DNA from: a virus
Strand: one strand, 5' to 3'
DNA: 64,000 nucleotides
Virus record (IMG/VR): IMGVR_UViG_3300030430_004473
Coordinates: 1-64,000 of that record
The notes under the pieces were generated by a model. The model was not told the origin of the DNA. It did no database searches and saw only the letters and a list, made by a program, of their open reading frames with translations. This document shows positions 1-8,850 of the stretch, piece by piece; positions within the stretch are counted from its first letter, which is position 1, and each line of letters opens with the position of its first letter. The position numbers and the translations under genes are program-made.

Positions 1-752
1 TCTTCTAACTTTTTGATCCAACTGTTGATGTATGCTTGACTATTTTCTTTTACATCTTCGCTATTTGCTCCGAGTTCTGCACAGATGAACATGGCCCCTA
101 ATTCTGCGATCAGCTCTTCATAACTGTATTGATGAGAGCCAAACTTATCGAAGTTTGCCACCCCATCACGATTCAATCTCGATTTAGCACCGGTCGAATG
201 AACGATCTCATGAGCTAAGACGCTCACAGCTGCTTCACTTGTTTTGAAGTTACTAGGGATTGATATAGTATCTGATAGAGGTCTATATGCTGGGGCACCA
301 GTAACTAACTGAGGAGCGTCTGAATGATTGAAGTAATCTAACAAAGAACCTTCAGCTTTAACGCCATCTTTGATTTCAAATTTAGCTTTAGCTTCTTCGC
401 TTAGTTCTACTTGTTCAATATTGAACACTGAATATATCTTTGTATTCATATACTTGATCTCTTCCGGATTTTCTTTACAGAATACCGGCTTGAAGAAGAT
501 GATACGTGTGGCCTTCTGTCCTTTCTTTACAAATGAGCCTGTTGCTTTCCAAGCTTTATAAGTACCAAAATAAGGTGAACCAAAGCCAGCAAACATCAAT
601 AACAACGTATTGACGCCAGTGTAAGCATTACCTGTTCCAATGGAACGTGGAAGGCCACCAGCTTGAAAGCTTGGTATCCACTTCTTATAAGTAGATAGGC
701 CGTTGATTACTGAAGTAGTTATTTGTTCTTGAATATCTGTAAGTTTTGACAT
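1..752 (-). CDS. ArdC-like antirestriction metallopeptidase (3' end outside window)
   Basis: About 250 residues are visible; the C-terminus runs off the left edge. The N-terminal part resembles the ssDNA-binding domain of ArdC-type antirestriction proteins. A zincin motif HEIVH (H181, E182, H185) is followed by STGAKSRLNR, and a downstream EELIAE (around E217) would supply the third zinc ligand, as in the ArdC family. ArdC proteins protect incoming DNA from host restriction. The ATG at 752 follows an ACGGAGAAC ribosome site and a consensus minus-strand promoter. The gene faces away from the late genes, consistent with early expression; that timing is inference. Confidence 0.85.
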   Translation of the reverse strand, partial: MSKLTDIQEQITTSVINGLSTYKKWIPSFQAGGLPRSIGTGNAYTGVNTLLLMFAGFGSPYFGTYKAWKATGSFVKKGQKATRIIFFKPVFCKENPEEIKYMNTKIYSVFNIEQVELSEEAKAKFEIKDGVKAEGSLLDYFNHSDAPQLVTGAPAYRPLSDTISIPSNFKTSEAAVSVLAHEIVHSTGAKSRLNRDGVANFDKFGSHQYSYEELIAELGAMFICAELGANSEDVKENSQAYINSWIKKLE

Positions 753-788
753 GATGTTCTCCGTTTGTTGATGTTTCGTATATAATAT

Positions 789-818
789 ATTATAATACAT
801 TATACATTATAATGTCAA
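789..818 (-). promoter_or_regulatory. sigma-70-type promoter for the ArdC-like gene
   Basis: On the minus strand TTGACA (813-818) is separated by 18 bases from TATAAT (789-794). The spacer itself contains further TATAAT-like words, so the exact -10 is uncertain. Confidence 0.7.
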
Positions 819-871
819 GCATTATTTATGTAATAATTTCATATTTAATAAATAATTAACAAGGAACGATC

Positions 872-1174
872 ATGAAAGAAGATCCGATCATCTGGGAAAT
901 AGCTTATATTAGGACATTTGGCCCCATTGAGAAACCTATCTATGTTCGTGGCCTTAAAGCTACAATCAAAGGCCTGGAATGGCATATATGCGAAGTTGAT
1001 AAACGAAAAAACAAACCACAACATGGAACATATTGCAACGATAATTATTATTTAACAAATGAAAAAAGAAGTCATTTATCTTTTCATAGAACAATTGAAG
1101 GAGCTCAAGATTTCGCAGAAGAAGGAGGGCATAAAGCTGATCCTAGATACATAGATATAAGAGGTAAGAAATGA
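872..1174 (+). CDS. hypothetical protein, 100 aa
   Basis: Not recognised. A soluble, mixed-charge protein with no membrane segment. The start has an AAGGAA ribosome site about 8 bases upstream. Its stop overlaps the next gene's ATG by four bases (ATGA), so the two are probably translated together. It is read divergently from the ArdC-like gene. Confidence 0.7.
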   Translation: MKEDPIIWEIAYIRTFGPIEKPIYVRGLKATIKGLEWHICEVDKRKNKPQHGTYCNDNYYLTNEKRSHLSFHRTIEGAQDFAEEGGHKADPRYIDIRGKK

Positions 1175-1350
1175 GTCCGGAATATATTATAAGAAAGTAT
1201 CTATTATTGAAACAATCCGTATCAGATCTTTGTATGCACCAGCTTATTGATATGTATAGAATAACTGATAGATTTGTTATTGCTCATCTGATATCTTGGG
1301 AACAAGCTTATAATAAAAAGAAATTAGAAGAACGAAACAAAGCATGTTGA
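1171..1350 (+). CDS. small hypothetical protein, 59 aa
   Basis: A short ORF starting MSPEYIIRKY and ending KLEERNKAC, coupled to the upstream gene through an ATGA overlap. It is predicted helical with a basic C-terminal tail and has no recognised family. It is followed by a terminator-like hairpin. Confidence 0.6.
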   Translation: MSPEYIIRKYLLLKQSVSDLCMHQLIDMYRITDRFVIAHLISWEQAYNKKKLEERNKAC

Positions 1351-1356
1351 TTCTTC

Positions 1357-1383
1357 TAGGGCCCCCCTACCTTTCTTTTTTTT
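1357..1383 (+). terminator. intrinsic terminator before the late operon
   Basis: TAGGG (1357-1361), loop CCC, CCCTA (1365-1369), then a T-rich run to 1383. The stem is short but GC-rich. It would separate the two small genes from the terminase operon. Confidence 0.55.
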
Positions 1384-1464
1384 GATTTTTTTACTCTACT
1401 GCTATACAGATATGCCGGAAATTTTTTCTGTAATTTTTGTGAAAGTGTAAGGCAGCTGAGAACG

Positions 1465-1473
1465 TGATATAGT
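1465..1473 (+). promoter_or_regulatory. extended -10 promoter of terL, possibly leaderless
   Basis: TGATATAGT: TG, one base, then hexamer TATAGT at 1468-1473. With standard spacing +1 is base 1480, the A of the terminase ATG. No usable Shine-Dalgarno site lies in front of that ATG, and no good -35 is visible. Confidence 0.5.
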
Positions 1474-1479
1474 GGAAGT

Positions 1480-3153
1480 ATGTTAGAACAGTATAAAGCG
1501 ACAGTATCAGAATTAAATAGTATAGCTCCAATGTTAGGACAGGTGTTGTGTCACCATAGGAATACGAGGGGCCAACCTATGAGTTTTTTGAATTATCCGA
1601 GTTTGCCACCTTTGTATAAGTTATTGCCTGAGGAGGGTGCGGATATATGTAAAGCTGTTCAGACTGGTTTGAGCGAGTTGATGATAAACTTGTGTTTTTA
1701 TCATGCTGGATCGTTGGGTAGGATAGTAGCTTATGTGTTGCCTACGTTTGGGGGTCGAGATCGATTTGTAGCTCAGCGAATCAATAGGATATTATTGCAA
1801 AGTGAGGGATATCGTTTGTTGTTACCGAATGGTAAAGAGACCGGTAATAACAAGTTGAAGCGTTTTGGAAGTGGTTCAATGTTGTTTTTGGGAAGTAATA
1901 CGCCCGTAGATTTTGTAGAATTTTCAGCTGATACGTTGATCATAGATGAATTGGATCAGTGTGATCCGGCAAATTTAGCTAAGGGTAAAGACAGATTACG
2001 AGCTTCATCAGATCCGAAGATGTATAGGTTAGGTAATCCTACGTTGCCAAATATAGGAATAAGTAAGTTATATGATGAGGGGTCACAACGTTTGTGGTAT
2101 ACGGTTTGTGATCATTGTGGAGAGTGGCAGACGTTAGACTGGTTTGAGAATGTAGTAAGAAAGACGGAAGATGGTGATTGGGTACCGAGAGATCCTAGAA
2201 TCAGTTTGAAAGTAGGAGAGTGGAAAGTATTTAAGGGAAATATAGATCCTGTTTGTAGGAAGTGTCATAGGCCGTTTATAAGACATAGACGAGGAGAGTG
2301 GGTAGCTAATTATGTTGGTCGAGAACGTGAGAGTTTTAGAATGACGAGATTAGACGTATTGAGTGATCCTTTGTTAGATTTATATAAAGAGTGGATGTTA
2401 GGTCAGGGAGATATGAATCGTTTATCAACGTTTTACACTTCTGTATTGGGTCAGGGTTTTGAACATAGTGGAGCTAGATTGACTGGTGAGCATTTGCATA
2501 ATGTTGCTACTGGTGATGAGTTAGATTATGGCGGTGGAGATTATTTAGCTGATCGTGTTGTATCTATGGGCGTTGATGTTGGTAGTGTATTGAATGTAAT
2601 GATATCAGTTGCAGAAGTAAGAGAAGAGACGAACGAACATGGAGAGTTGATAGATATAGCGGTTCGTAATACGATTTTTGTAGGAGCTTGTAAGCATTTT
2701 GAAGAGTTACAAGATATGATTTTGCGTTATCGTGTTGATTGTGTGGTGATTGACAGTATGCCGGAGACAAGGAAGTGTCAGGAGCTTCGAGATTGGGCTA
2801 TGGAAGAAACGGAATGTTTTGTTTGGTTGTGTCGTTTTCATCCAAATGCAAAGGTTAGTCATAGTGAATATGGCAGGAAGTTGAATTGGCGAGATCGAAC
2901 GGTTACAGTAGATAGGACACAGATAATAGATTTTACTTTTGATGAGATAGTGAATGGGAATCGTATATTTCCGAGTGATGTATTTACTGTATTGGGATTT
3001 GTGGATCAAATGCGGGCACCGGTTAGGGTTGTAGATACGGAAAAGAGTCGAATCATCTGGACCGAAAATGGAGCAGCTGATCACTATCGTTTTGCAGATG
3101 TATATAATAGAATAGCTTTTGATTTATCAGAAATGAATGGATCGTTTGGATAA
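1480..3153 (+). CDS. terL: terminase large subunit (GpA-like)
   Basis: DNA-packaging motor: an N-terminal ATPase pumps DNA into the prohead and a C-terminal nuclease cuts concatemers. The Walker B-like stretch LIIDELD is clear (near residue 156). The P-loop appears as KAVQTGLSE, with its lysine at the start, the deviant form also seen in lambda GpA (KSARVGYSK). Two CxxC pairs (CDHC, CRKC) in the middle could bind zinc. The nuclease domain begins near MGVDVGS. At 557 aa the length is normal for GpA relatives. No small terminase subunit was recognised next to it. The start lacks a ribosome site but matches a leaderless promoter. Confidence 0.93.
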   Translation: MLEQYKATVSELNSIAPMLGQVLCHHRNTRGQPMSFLNYPSLPPLYKLLPEEGADICKAVQTGLSELMINLCFYHAGSLGRIVAYVLPTFGGRDRFVAQRINRILLQSEGYRLLLPNGKETGNNKLKRFGSGSMLFLGSNTPVDFVEFSADTLIIDELDQCDPANLAKGKDRLRASSDPKMYRLGNPTLPNIGISKLYDEGSQRLWYTVCDHCGEWQTLDWFENVVRKTEDGDWVPRDPRISLKVGEWKVFKGNIDPVCRKCHRPFIRHRRGEWVANYVGRERESFRMTRLDVLSDPLLDLYKEWMLGQGDMNRLSTFYTSVLGQGFEHSGARLTGEHLHNVATGDELDYGGGDYLADRVVSMGVDVGSVLNVMISVAEVREETNEHGELIDIAVRNTIFVGACKHFEELQDMILRYRVDCVVIDSMPETRKCQELRDWAMEETECFVWLCRFHPNAKVSHSEYGRKLNWRDRTVTVDRTQIIDFTFDEIVNGNRIFPSDVFTVLGFVDQMRAPVRVVDTEKSRIIWTENGAADHYRFADVYNRIAFDLSEMNGSFG

Positions 3154-3158
3154 CAGAA

Positions 3159-3512
3159 ATGAAAGAATGGAAACCTATATTTATTGAAAACTCAAAACTT
3201 CCTGTAGTCCTTAGTTATTTTAGTCCTATAACAATAGGAGCTATCACACTTGGTTTTTTTGTTTTTTCTCGGGATATAATGACAGAAAGAACAAAGCGAC
3301 ATGAAACTATTCATTTTCAACAATTCTTAGAATTAGGTTTTGTCTTTTTCCTTTTCTTGTATGTTTACTATTGGTTTCGAAACATTATGAAAGGTTTAAG
3401 TGGATCACAAGCATATTATGATATTCCTTTTGAAAGAGAAGCTTATGAAAATGATGAAGATGAAGAATATCTACAGAATCGTGAACGATACGCTTGGAGA
3501 AGAATAACATGA
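3159..3512 (+). CDS. membrane-anchored HExxH protein, 117 aa
   Basis: HETIH (H48, E49, H52) lies just before a strongly hydrophobic segment at about residues 58-75, followed by FEREAY (E92), a plausible third zinc ligand. An earlier hydrophobic stretch (about 15-36) may be a second membrane segment. The acidic tail is likely cytoplasmic. This pattern recurs in phage and marine bacterial proteins of unknown role. The gene lies between terminase and portal and overlaps the portal start by four bases, so it is made with packaging proteins. A role in prohead maturation or lysis is possible but unproven. Confidence 0.7.
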   Translation: MKEWKPIFIENSKLPVVLSYFSPITIGAITLGFFVFSRDIMTERTKRHETIHFQQFLELGFVFFLFLYVYYWFRNIMKGLSGSQAYYDIPFEREAYENDEDEEYLQNRERYAWRRIT

Positions 3513-4978
3513 TACAGATAGCAAATAGAAGAATAGAAATAGGAGAGAAGAAGAAAGAGCCTATTGAAAGAGGAACGTGGGGAGGAATCCAACGAGCTAG
3601 GAAGGGTTTGCATTATTATACGGATCTGTATGGAGGTAGTTCTGTATTATACGGATCTGAGTATGAACGAACGAACAGAACATTATCAGACGGAGAGTTG
3701 TGGGAAGTATATAGGCGTTGTAGTGATGTTCGAGCAGCTATAGATAGTATAGTTAGACGAGTAGCAACATTTGATTGGTTGGTTGAGCCTATCAGATCGC
3801 CACAGGAAGAAGGTTGGGCCGAGTTGAATGAGTTATCGAAAACTGGCACCGCATTTTTGAATATGCCGAATAAGAACGGTCAGACGTGGCAGGAAATCAT
3901 GACAGCTTTTTTAACTGATGTTCTCGTATATGATAGAGGATCAATAGAAATAGTCTATGACAGAGAAATGAAGTTAAGCGAGTTGGTACCGTTGCGAGGA
4001 TCGACAGTAGTTCCTATCTTGAATAACAAAGGTAGGATAGTAAGATATGAACAGAATATCTATAGTGGTGGGGAGCCTACGGGTTACACAAGTGGTTCAC
4101 AGACAACGACAGTAAAGTTCAAGCCGAGTCAGTTACTATATTTCAATCTCTATCCGAATACAACGGATGGGGTTGGAAATCCTTTGTTAGAAGCTTTGGT
4201 GAATGAAGTCATAGCTTTAATGCGAGGAAGTCAACATGCTATGTTATCGTTAGACGCAGACGAGATCCCTCCAGGCATTTTGGTTTTGGCAGGAATAAGT
4301 GGGCGAGCAGCTCAAGAGGCCAAAGCAGATATGCAGAGATTAAAAGGTCAGGATCATAAGATACGAGTAATGACAACGCCAGATCCGAGTGGTGTGGGAG
4401 CGAAGTGGTTGGAATTAAAGAGAACGCCTAAAGATATAGAAATGAGGCAGTTGATAGATGATATTCGTAGAGCTGTGTATCGTGTTTTTGGGGTTCAACC
4501 GGTTGAAATGGGAATCAGTGAGGGGATCAATCGTGCGACCGCTCAAGCGCAGTTGGATGTTTCTAGTAGTCATTTGGTCACCCCTATATTGGAATTGTTA
4601 CAATCAAAGATCAATACGTTGGTATTGCCTTTGTTGTATGGTAAAGAAGTAGCTCAGCATATACGTTTTCGATTTAATAGAGAAGCTAGATTAAATGCAG
4701 ACGACATGCAAAAGTTGGCAACGAAACATCAGATATATGTTAGAAATGGCGTTATGACGAGGAATGAAGTAAGAGAAGAATTGGGATTGTTGCCTATCAA
4801 AGGTGGTGATGTAGCAACAATGGAAGTGGCAGGTATGCCAACCCCTGTTCAGAATCTAGGAGAAGCTATGTCGTTAGAAACGGATGATAGTAGTAGTGAA
4901 ACGATAGGTGGTGATGTAATAGTTCCAATTGAACCGGCACGGCCTACGGAATATGAAGAAACAGAACAAGATATATAA
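3509..4978 (+). CDS. portal protein
   Basis: A 489-residue protein in the portal position between terminase and prohead protease, with family-typical features: an early segment around YGGSSVLYGSEYERT, a long helical stem and the MGISEGINRATAQAQ segment (residues 350-360 region) of SPP1/HK97-type portals. Portals form the dodecameric ring through which DNA enters the capsid. The ATG at 3509 is preceded by GGAGAA and overlaps the previous stop (ATGA); a TTG at 3494 is less likely. The acidic C-terminal tail is usual. Confidence 0.9.
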   Translation: MIQIANRRIEIGEKKKEPIERGTWGGIQRARKGLHYYTDLYGGSSVLYGSEYERTNRTLSDGELWEVYRRCSDVRAAIDSIVRRVATFDWLVEPIRSPQEEGWAELNELSKTGTAFLNMPNKNGQTWQEIMTAFLTDVLVYDRGSIEIVYDREMKLSELVPLRGSTVVPILNNKGRIVRYEQNIYSGGEPTGYTSGSQTTTVKFKPSQLLYFNLYPNTTDGVGNPLLEALVNEVIALMRGSQHAMLSLDADEIPPGILVLAGISGRAAQEAKADMQRLKGQDHKIRVMTTPDPSGVGAKWLELKRTPKDIEMRQLIDDIRRAVYRVFGVQPVEMGISEGINRATAQAQLDVSSSHLVTPILELLQSKINTLVLPLLYGKEVAQHIRFRFNREARLNADDMQKLATKHQIYVRNGVMTRNEVREELGLLPIKGGDVATMEVAGMPTPVQNLGEAMSLETDDSSSETIGGDVIVPIEPARPTEYEETEQDI

Positions 4979-5014
4979 AAATATGTTATAAGAAGGAAAG
5001 AGGATTTTGTAAAA

Positions 5015-8000
5015 ATGCACATCAATATACCTTCATCAATAATATCAGCAGCTTTGAAAGGTGTCATAGAATCTTTGGAAAAGTCAGAAGATCGGGCGTT
5101 AGATACGACAATTGGGGATATCTTTATAGATAAAGAGCCAGATAGTGGTTTATATGAAGCTGATATCAATAAGACGTTTTATGTAACGGTTGTAAGTGGT
5201 AAGTATTATATGAACGGATATCGTCATGAAAATATTCAGTTGATGAAAGGAAATAGATATATCTTCTTACAACAAGCTGAAAGTAATGTATCTCATAATA
5301 TGGCGTTTAGTACAACGAGAGACGGAACGCATAATGGTGGTGTTGCGTATACTACTGGCGTTGAGCTGATTGGAGAAGTAGGAACGAGAGAACATAAGTT
5401 GGTATTAAATACAAGTGAGGATACGCCTCTTTTGTATTATTATTGTGTGAATCATGCCGGCATGGGTGGTTCTATTGACTTTGTTTCTATGAATCGATCT
5501 GGTGAACGAGAAGAACCGAGTGAAGAAGAAAGTAGTACAGAAGATATGATTATACGTCAGGAGGATAAGTTTGGAACGAAGAAAGAAGCTTATGACGCTC
5601 TACCGGAATCAACGAAGAAGGTAATAGATACCAAAGCTCGAGAACATAATGAAGAAGTAGGATCGGATCGAAGTAAGCGAACAACGGCCCCTACTTTGGC
5701 TATGGTATATTGGAGAGGAATTGGAGCTTACAATACGAATCCGGAAAGTGTTAGGCCAACGGTGACGAGTGCAGAACAGTGGGCGATAGCTAGAGTTAAT
5801 AGTTATTTGTATGCTTTGAGGAATGGTAGATTTAGAAGTGGCAAGCATGACACTGATTTATTGCCTAGAGATCATCCTATGAGTAGCAAGGGAGAAGAAT
5901 CAAGATCTCGATTACGATTAAGAGGGTTGTTAGATCCGGAAAATCAGCTAAGTCCGAATGAATTAGACATGTTGATTACTCAGTTAACATCAATCAAGAT
6001 CAATGCAGAAACGATCAAAATGATTTTGGAAGAGTTTGGTCACATGCCGGCTTGGGGTGAGTCAAAGATAAATAGTATATCAGATACGTTAGCGAAGTTA
6101 GAATCATATATGTTAGCTGATTTATCAGAAGATCTAGAAAGAGCTGTTGGAGATGTAGATCCGACAAATTTCCCAAAGTCAGGGGATGATATGAAAGTGT
6201 CATTGAGGAATAGTGAATATCCTTTGTTTGATCGTGACTTTGCTGAAATGATAAAGAATGACTATCCAAGTATTTGGGATCGTGGTGGTAATGTACTCGG
6301 AAACAAACAATATACTAGATTGACAAAGATATTAGATCAAGGTGGTTCAATAGAAACGTCAACGGATGAAGAAGCTGTTAGGTTACGAGAGGCGTGGGCA
6401 GCTAGACATAAACAAGATTTCAGAATGGCAGGAACGATAGCTCAGATCAAGTGGTTGGTTATTGGTAATCGAGGAGAGTCATATATGAAAAATTTGGTTA
6501 GAGAAGAAATAAGTAAAATAGAAAATGCTACAAGATCAAAGGGGTTGAGTATGAAAAAACAAATTGAATTTCGTTGTGTCAGTTCTACGAATCATGAATC
6601 TGGAAACGTGACATATAATTTGAATGGATCAGAAAGAATACATTTGGGTATCAAAGATATAGATGTTCGAGCTTATGATGAAGAAGATAAAGAGATGGAT
6701 ATCGAGGAAAGTTTGAGAGCTATCAATGGTAGAGGGCGACCGGCTAAATACTATTCAATAGAAGGGATTGCTAGTAGTACTTCTATAGATAGTTACGGAA
6801 CCGAAATGAGTTATAGTGCTTTGTTAGAAATGCAGGGCCAAATGCAAATGGGCGTTCCGTTATTGCCTCGTCACACTTCTAGATCGAATGGAGATTTAGC
6901 AGAATGGGATGAAGTGATTGGTAGAACGTATGAAGCTGAATTAAAACAAGATGATGTAGTCATGCCGGCAGAAAGAGGAGATAGACAATATTCTTTACTG
7001 GTCCGATCAAGATTGTATGGAGAAGACGCTATAGCTAGAGAGTTGGTAAAACGATTGAGAAGAGGAGAACCGATAGGCCAGAGCATAGGTGGCTGGTTCA
7101 ATGATATGGAAGTGATAACAAATTCAGATGATGAGATCGAACGTGTTATCATTAAGTCAGTAACATTAGATCATCTAGCAATAACGAGAGCACCAGCTAA
7201 CCCTGATTCAGTAGGATTAGCAACGTATTCAAAGAATAGCAAAGAGTTACACACTATCATATCAACATGGAGATCCTCAATGAAACCAACAGAAAAACCA
7301 AATCTTGAAGAACCGACAGAAAAAGAAGAAACTTCTGAAGTTTCGGACTTGCCTCTTTCAGATGATAAGAAAGAGTTATCGAAACAATCAGATGTTATTC
7401 AACAGACAAAGCTTCCCGAGAACCAATTAAATAAAGATCAATCAGAAGTGGAGAAACGTCATATAGCTGAAATCAACGAAACAGAAGATCAGTATATGAT
7501 AACTTTTGAAAAGAACATGTCTGATCGAATGGCTCATGAAGAAGATATGAAGCAGAAAATGGAAGAATACATGGATCATGAAATGAAAGAGAAGATGAAA
7601 GAGTATATGGATCATGAAGAAATGCAGGAATACATGAAAGAAGTATTTGAAAAGAAAATGGAAGAATTCATGAAAGATTTAATGGAACAGAACAAAATGG
7701 AATTTGATGATCTTGCAAATGAACGAACCGAAGAAAAAGAAGAAGCTGAAACGAGAGATCTAGATAGTAGTGCGGTAGTCGTTGAACCGGTAATGAATGA
7801 CGTTGAAGTAGAGGGTGGACCGGCAGAAGAAGTTCCGGCAGTGGATGAATTAACAAATAGTCCGTTTGATCATTTACAAAACTTTTCAGTAATGCCTTTC
7901 AATGATGATATGCCGTTAGCAGCTGAAGATGTTCCGTGGGGTTGGGATACAACAGCTCAAGATGAAGTACTAGGAGAAGGATTAGATAACTGGAATCGTT

Positions 8001-8812
8001 ATGCTATGGCTCATGTTTATCGAGACGCAGAAGCTAACCCAGAAACCAAAGGAGCATATAAGTTGCCAATAGCGAAAATGGTAAACGGAGAATTGCGGGT
8101 TGTGTTGAATGGTGTAAGAGCAGCTATGGCGGCTTTGAATGGTGCTAGAGGCGGTGTTGATGTACCGGAAGAAGAACGTGAGCAAATACACAATGTTTTG
8201 AGTCAGTATTATTCTAAATTTGGAGAAGAAGCTCCAGAATTAAGAAACAAAGAAGAAGAAATTAAAAAATCAGACACTACTATAGAAAAAAGTGTTATAC
8301 TACAATCAGAAACAATCAAAGAGGAGTCCTCCATGAATAATGAAGATATGAAAACATTGGCTGAATTAATTGGTCGATCAATTGAAGCTGGCCTAAAGCC
8401 GTTATCTGATCGTATCGACAATATTGAAAGCAGAGCACAATCAACAATGAATGAAGCTCCTGTTAAAGAAGTTGAAAAAGCAACAATTGAAACAGTAATA
8501 CCAAAAGAAGTTGAAGAGCTTCGAGCAATTATTGAAAAGCAAAATGAAATAATTGAAAGTGCATTATCTGAACCTCAACGAGTTGGACTTCATCCAGGCC
8601 AGTTGCATAGAGGAATAGGAGCAACAAGTGCTATTGAAAGTTTGGTAGAGCGATCTTCTAAAGAAGGATATGTCGGTTTATCAGCTATCGTAAAAAGAAA
8701 CGTTGATGTTATTTCAGAAGAAACAGAAATGTCAAAACTATCTGTTCATAAGATCAAAGAATTATTATCGGCTGGGCTCAATGCAGCTGAAAAAGACGGC
8801 CTAATTGGATAA
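5015..8812 (+). CDS. prohead protease-scaffold polyprotein with cupredoxin-like N-terminal domain
   Basis: A 1265-residue fusion. Residues about 20-150 look like a cupredoxin-type beta domain ending in YYYCVNHAGMGG. Residues about 200-290 hold a segment I associate with phage capsid-associated proteins (NPESVRP, SGKHDTDL). The centre resembles a prohead protease, with candidate catalytic H620 (LPRHTS) and S690 (GQSIGGW). Residues 830-890 form a Met/Glu/Lys-rich coiled coil with repeated EYMDHE words. A further domain carries AYKLPIAK and NGARGGVDVP. The last 159 residues look like scaffold and have their own start. Such proteins shape the prohead and are then degraded. It sits directly before the major capsid gene. 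Confidence 0.8.
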   Translation: MHINIPSSIISAALKGVIESLEKSEDRALDTTIGDIFIDKEPDSGLYEADINKTFYVTVVSGKYYMNGYRHENIQLMKGNRYIFLQQAESNVSHNMAFSTTRDGTHNGGVAYTTGVELIGEVGTREHKLVLNTSEDTPLLYYYCVNHAGMGGSIDFVSMNRSGEREEPSEEESSTEDMIIRQEDKFGTKKEAYDALPESTKKVIDTKAREHNEEVGSDRSKRTTAPTLAMVYWRGIGAYNTNPESVRPTVTSAEQWAIARVNSYLYALRNGRFRSGKHDTDLLPRDHPMSSKGEESRSRLRLRGLLDPENQLSPNELDMLITQLTSIKINAETIKMILEEFGHMPAWGESKINSISDTLAKLESYMLADLSEDLERAVGDVDPTNFPKSGDDMKVSLRNSEYPLFDRDFAEMIKNDYPSIWDRGGNVLGNKQYTRLTKILDQGGSIETSTDEEAVRLREAWAARHKQDFRMAGTIAQIKWLVIGNRGESYMKNLVREEISKIENATRSKGLSMKKQIEFRCVSSTNHESGNVTYNLNGSERIHLGIKDIDVRAYDEEDKEMDIEESLRAINGRGRPAKYYSIEGIASSTSIDSYGTEMSYSALLEMQGQMQMGVPLLPRHTSRSNGDLAEWDEVIGRTYEAELKQDDVVMPAERGDRQYSLLVRSRLYGEDAIARELVKRLRRGEPIGQSIGGWFNDMEVITNSDDEIERVIIKSVTLDHLAITRAPANPDSVGLATYSKNSKELHTIISTWRSSMKPTEKPNLEEPTEKEETSEVSDLPLSDDKKELSKQSDVIQQTKLPENQLNKDQSEVEKRHIAEINETEDQYMITFEKNMSDRMAHEEDMKQKMEEYMDHEMKEKMKEYMDHEEMQEYMKEVFEKKMEEFMKDLMEQNKMEFDDLANERTEEKEEAETRDLDSSAVVVEPVMNDVEVEGGPAEEVPAVDELTNSPFDHLQNFSVMPFNDDMPLAAEDVPWGWDTTAQDEVLGEGLDNWNRYAMAHVYRDAEANPETKGAYKLPIAKMVNGELRVVLNGVRAAMAALNGARGGVDVPEEEREQIHNVLSQYYSKFGEEAPELRNKEEEIKKSDTTIEKSVILQSETIKEESSMNNEDMKTLAELIGRSIEAGLKPLSDRIDNIESRAQSTMNEAPVKEVEKATIETVIPKEVEELRAIIEKQNEIIESALSEPQRVGLHPGQLHRGIGATSAIESLVERSSKEGYVGLSAIVKRNVDVISEETEMSKLSVHKIKELLSAGLNAAEKDGLIG
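8293..8301 (+). promoter_or_regulatory. internal promoter for nested scaffold
   Basis: TGTTATACT inside the polyprotein gene (hexamer 8296-8301). Predicted +1 near 8308 gives a 25-base leader containing a perfect GAGGAG ribosome site before the internal ATG. Confidence 0.5.
8333..8812 (+). CDS. nested in-frame scaffold protein, 159 aa
   Basis: An internal ATG, in frame with the polyprotein (codon 1107), has GAGGAG at 8321-8326 with six-base spacing, far better than chance, and a promoter-like TGTTATACT upstream. The product would be a helical protein (MNNEDMKTLAELIG...) equal to the C-terminal scaffold domain. This copies the lambda C/Nu3 arrangement, in which free scaffold is made in excess over the protease fusion. 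The function is inferred from that arrangement and from the position before the capsid gene. Confidence 0.65.
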   Translation: MNNEDMKTLAELIGRSIEAGLKPLSDRIDNIESRAQSTMNEAPVKEVEKATIETVIPKEVEELRAIIEKQNEIIESALSEPQRVGLHPGQLHRGIGATSAIESLVERSSKEGYVGLSAIVKRNVDVISEETEMSKLSVHKIKELLSAGLNAAEKDGLIG

Positions 8813-8850
8813 TCACACAATATAAAAAATTTCACTAGGAGAACAACAAT

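Noticed and set aside
2564-3084. Two overlapping antisense frames inside terminase
   Set aside because: No start signals; produced by the G/T-rich codon habit of the sense strand.
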